Assembly (NCBI GenBank): GCA_947446625.1
Contig: CANFIE010000176.1
Location: forward strand, 1 to 7,862
Origin: Acetobacteraceae bacterium
GTDB taxonomy: Bacteria; Pseudomonadota; Alphaproteobacteria; Acetobacterales; Acetobacteraceae
DNA: 7,862 nt
Direction of reading: 5' to 3'
Shown here piece after piece: positions 6,380 through 7,862 of this stretch. Below the pieces are notes generated by a model that had not been told where the DNA came from, made no database searches, and was given only the letters and a program-made list of their open reading frames with translations. The translations under genes were made by a program, and so were the position numbers. Numbering within the stretch: position 1 is the first letter of the stretch; each line of letters begins with the position of its first letter.

Positions 6380-7530
6380 AACCACCCGCCAACAACCGGG
6401 CCGAGCCGGCGCATCCGCCGGGCCGCGGCAGGGTGGAGCCGCCGCTGCGCCGGTTGGCCACCCCATGGCAACGGCTGGCGCTGGCGCTGGGGCTGATTGT
6501 CTCCCTGCTACTCGCGCTGTGGCTGTTCTCGCCCATTCTCACGCCCTTCGTGCTGGCCGCCGCCATCGCCTATTTCCTCGACCCGCCGGCCAGCTACATG
6601 GCCCGGCTTGGGGTGCCGCGCGGGCTGGCCGCCCTGCTGCTGGTGCTGGCGCTGGCGGCGCTTTCGCTGCTGGCGCTGCTGCTGCTGTATCCGCTGCTGA
6701 TCAGCCAGGTGACAGTGCTGCTGCAACGCCTGCCGGCCTATGTGCTGGGCGTAGGCCGGGCCATGCGCGAAGCCCTGACCATGCTTTCGGACCGGCTGGG
6801 GCCGGAAGTGGTGGATAGCCGGCTGCAAGATTTGGCGGTGGGCCAGGCCGGGGCCATCATCAGTTTCTTCGGTTCGGCACTGGCGCGGCTGGTGGGCGGC
6901 GGGGTGGCGTTGTTCAACGTGTTCACTTTCGTGGCCGTGACCCCGGTAGTGGCCTTCTACCTGCTGCGCGACTGGCCGCATTTGATGCTGCGGATCAGCG
7001 CCTGGCTGCCGCGCCGCTCGGCCGGGGTGCTGCGGCAATTGGCGCGGGACATGGACCGGGTGGTTTCGGCCTGGTTGCGCGGGCAATTGCTGTGCTGCCT
7101 GCTGCTGGCAGCGATTTATGCTGGCGGGCTGAGTTTGGTGGGGCTGGAATTGGGGCTGGCGGTGGGGCTGATGGCGGGGTTCCTGTCCTTCATCCCCTAT
7201 GTCGGCTCGCTGACCGGCATGCTGGCCGGGCTGCTGCTGGCGCTGGCGCAGTTTGGCACCTGGAATGGCGTGGGCCAGGTGCTGGGCATTTTCCTGCTGG
7301 GGCAGATTGTCGAAGGCTACCTGATCTACCCCAACCTGCTGGGCAACCGGGTGGAGTTGCATGCGGTGTGGGTGATTTTCGCGCTGTTTGCCGGCGGCAT
7401 TGCCTTTGGCTTCCTGGGGGTGCTGCTGGCGGTGCCCATGGCGGCGGCGGTGGGGGTGGTGGCGCGCTATTGGCTGCGCCGCTACCTGGAAAGTCCGCTT
7501 TACCTGGACCCACCGCGTTCGGGCTCATGA
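6376..7530 (+). CDS. AI-2E / PerM family membrane transporter
   Basis: A 384-residue polytopic inner-membrane protein of the AI-2E exporter / PerM (UPF0118) family. Members have been linked to autoinducer-2 export, Na+/H+ exchange or permease roles; the substrate here is unknown. After a proline-rich cytoplasmic tail (1-30), paired N-terminal helices lie at about 36-70 and 82-110. An amphipathic stretch, residues 111-160, is followed by family motifs: TPVVAFYLLRDW (189-200), WLRGQLLCCLL (233-243), FLSFIPYVGSLTG (269-281), and a C-terminal block with YLIYPNLLGNRVELHAVWV (315-333) and FGFLGVLLAVPMAA (344-357). Length is typical. The ATG at 6376 overlaps the upstream stop in ATGA, with a run of G (6365-6371) as a likely ribosome binding site; an in-frame ATG at 6349 is less likely. 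The stop also overlaps the hdaA start as ATGA. Confidence 0.93.
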   Translation: MKPPANNRAEPAHPPGRGRVEPPLRRLATPWQRLALALGLIVSLLLALWLFSPILTPFVLAAAIAYFLDPPASYMARLGVPRGLAALLLVLALAALSLLALLLLYPLLISQVTVLLQRLPAYVLGVGRAMREALTMLSDRLGPEVVDSRLQDLAVGQAGAIISFFGSALARLVGGGVALFNVFTFVAVTPVVAFYLLRDWPHLMLRISAWLPRRSAGVLRQLARDMDRVVSAWLRGQLLCCLLLAAIYAGGLSLVGLELGLAVGLMAGFLSFIPYVGSLTGMLAGLLLALAQFGTWNGVGQVLGIFLLGQIVEGYLIYPNLLGNRVELHAVWVIFALFAGGIAFGFLGVLLAVPMAAAVGVVARYWLRRYLESPLYLDPPRSGS

Positions 7531-7862
7531 GGCAACTGGCCCTGCCCTTCGCGCCGCACCGCTCGCTGGCGGCGGCGGATTTGCTGCGCGACAGTTCCAA
7601 CGCCGCCGCCCTGGCCTGGCTGGCGGCGCCGGCGGGCTGGCCGCTAGGCCGGCTGGCACTGTTTGGCCCGGAAGGCGTGGGCAAGACGCATATGCTGCAT
7701 GTTACTGCAGCCGCGCAGGGCTGGATGGTGCTCTCGGGCGCCGAACTGCGCGGCCTGCCACCGCAGCCCAGCACGGGCCTGGCGCTGGATGATGCCGACA
7801 TGGTGCCCGACCAGTTGGCCTTCCTGCATCTGGTGAACCTTTGCGCCGAGGCGCGGCTGCCA
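7527..7862 (+). CDS. hdaA: DnaA-related regulator HdaA/Hda family (C-terminus beyond window)
   Basis: The first 112 residues of a DnaA-like AAA+ protein. Family members bind the DNA-loaded sliding clamp and stimulate ATP hydrolysis by DnaA, preventing re-initiation of replication. The N-terminus MRQLALPF carries the QLxLPF clamp-binding motif at 3-8, as in E. coli Hda. SSNAAALAWL at 23-32 precedes a complete Walker A, GPEGVGKTH at 47-55, and a Walker B-like LALDDAD at 85-91. DnaA's own N-terminal domain is missing, because the P-loop starts at residue 47, and this favours Hda over DnaA. Sensor motifs and the arginine finger lie outside the window. The start overlaps the PerM-like gene as ATGA, so translation is probably coupled. 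Confidence 0.93.
   Translation, partial: MRQLALPFAPHRSLAAADLLRDSSNAAALAWLAAPAGWPLGRLALFGPEGVGKTHMLHVTAAAQGWMVLSGAELRGLPPQPSTGLALDDADMVPDQLAFLHLVNLCAEARLP

Noticed and set aside
6508..7362. Open frame of 284 codons on - opposite the PerM-like gene
   Set aside because: Gln/His/Pro-rich translation is the expected mirror of Leu/Ala-rich membrane codons; no domain seen.

Overview
This is a compact, very GC-rich stretch of bacterial chromosome that looks like conserved core genome. The best guess for the source is an alphaproteobacterium of the Rhodospirillales, probably Acetobacteraceae. Three things point that way: a short aa3-type cytochrome oxidase subunit IV next to purN, a DnaA-like HdaA protein with an N-terminal clamp-binding motif, and a lone Bug-family (TctC-like) binding protein, a family greatly expanded in Roseomonas-type bacteria. 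The genus is inference only.

Layout. Positions 1-1342 (-) hold the first 447 codons of a YheS-like ABC-F ATPase that acts on the ribosome; its C-terminus lies off the left edge. After a 133-nt divergent spacer come a periplasmic Bug/TctC solute-binding protein (1476-2435, +) and ndk, nucleoside diphosphate kinase (2539-2961, +). A strong GC hairpin separates ndk from a convergent leftward cluster: purM (4976-3909), purN (3909-3238, overlapping purM by one base in TGATG) and a 52-residue cytochrome oxidase subunit IV (3179-3021). Only 52 nt upstream of purM, a rightward cluster starts: a secreted DUF2066 protein (5029-5799), a CDP-alcohol phosphatidyltransferase (5765-6379), an AI-2E/PerM-family membrane protein (6376-7530) and hdaA (7527 to the right edge). 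Neighbours in this cluster overlap by 35, 4 and 4 nt, so they are probably one translationally coupled transcript.

How the genes fit together. purM and purN encode two steps of de novo purine synthesis, and ndk balances nucleoside triphosphates. HdaA promotes hydrolysis of DnaA-ATP after replication starts. The phosphatidyltransferase makes or remodels phospholipid head groups. From memory, purMN, hda and perM also lie close together in gammaproteobacteria, so the neighbourhood is probably old.

I looked for an undescribed system and did not find one: no CRISPR array, insertion sequence, phage gene, toxin-antitoxin pair or defence cassette is visible. The points most worth a second look are smaller. 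purM appears to start at CTG behind an excellent ribosome binding site, and the oxidase subunit at TTG. The DUF2066 protein has no known function but sits in a conserved, coupled cluster. The binding protein has no transporter genes beside it. Some intergenic hairpins are unexplained.
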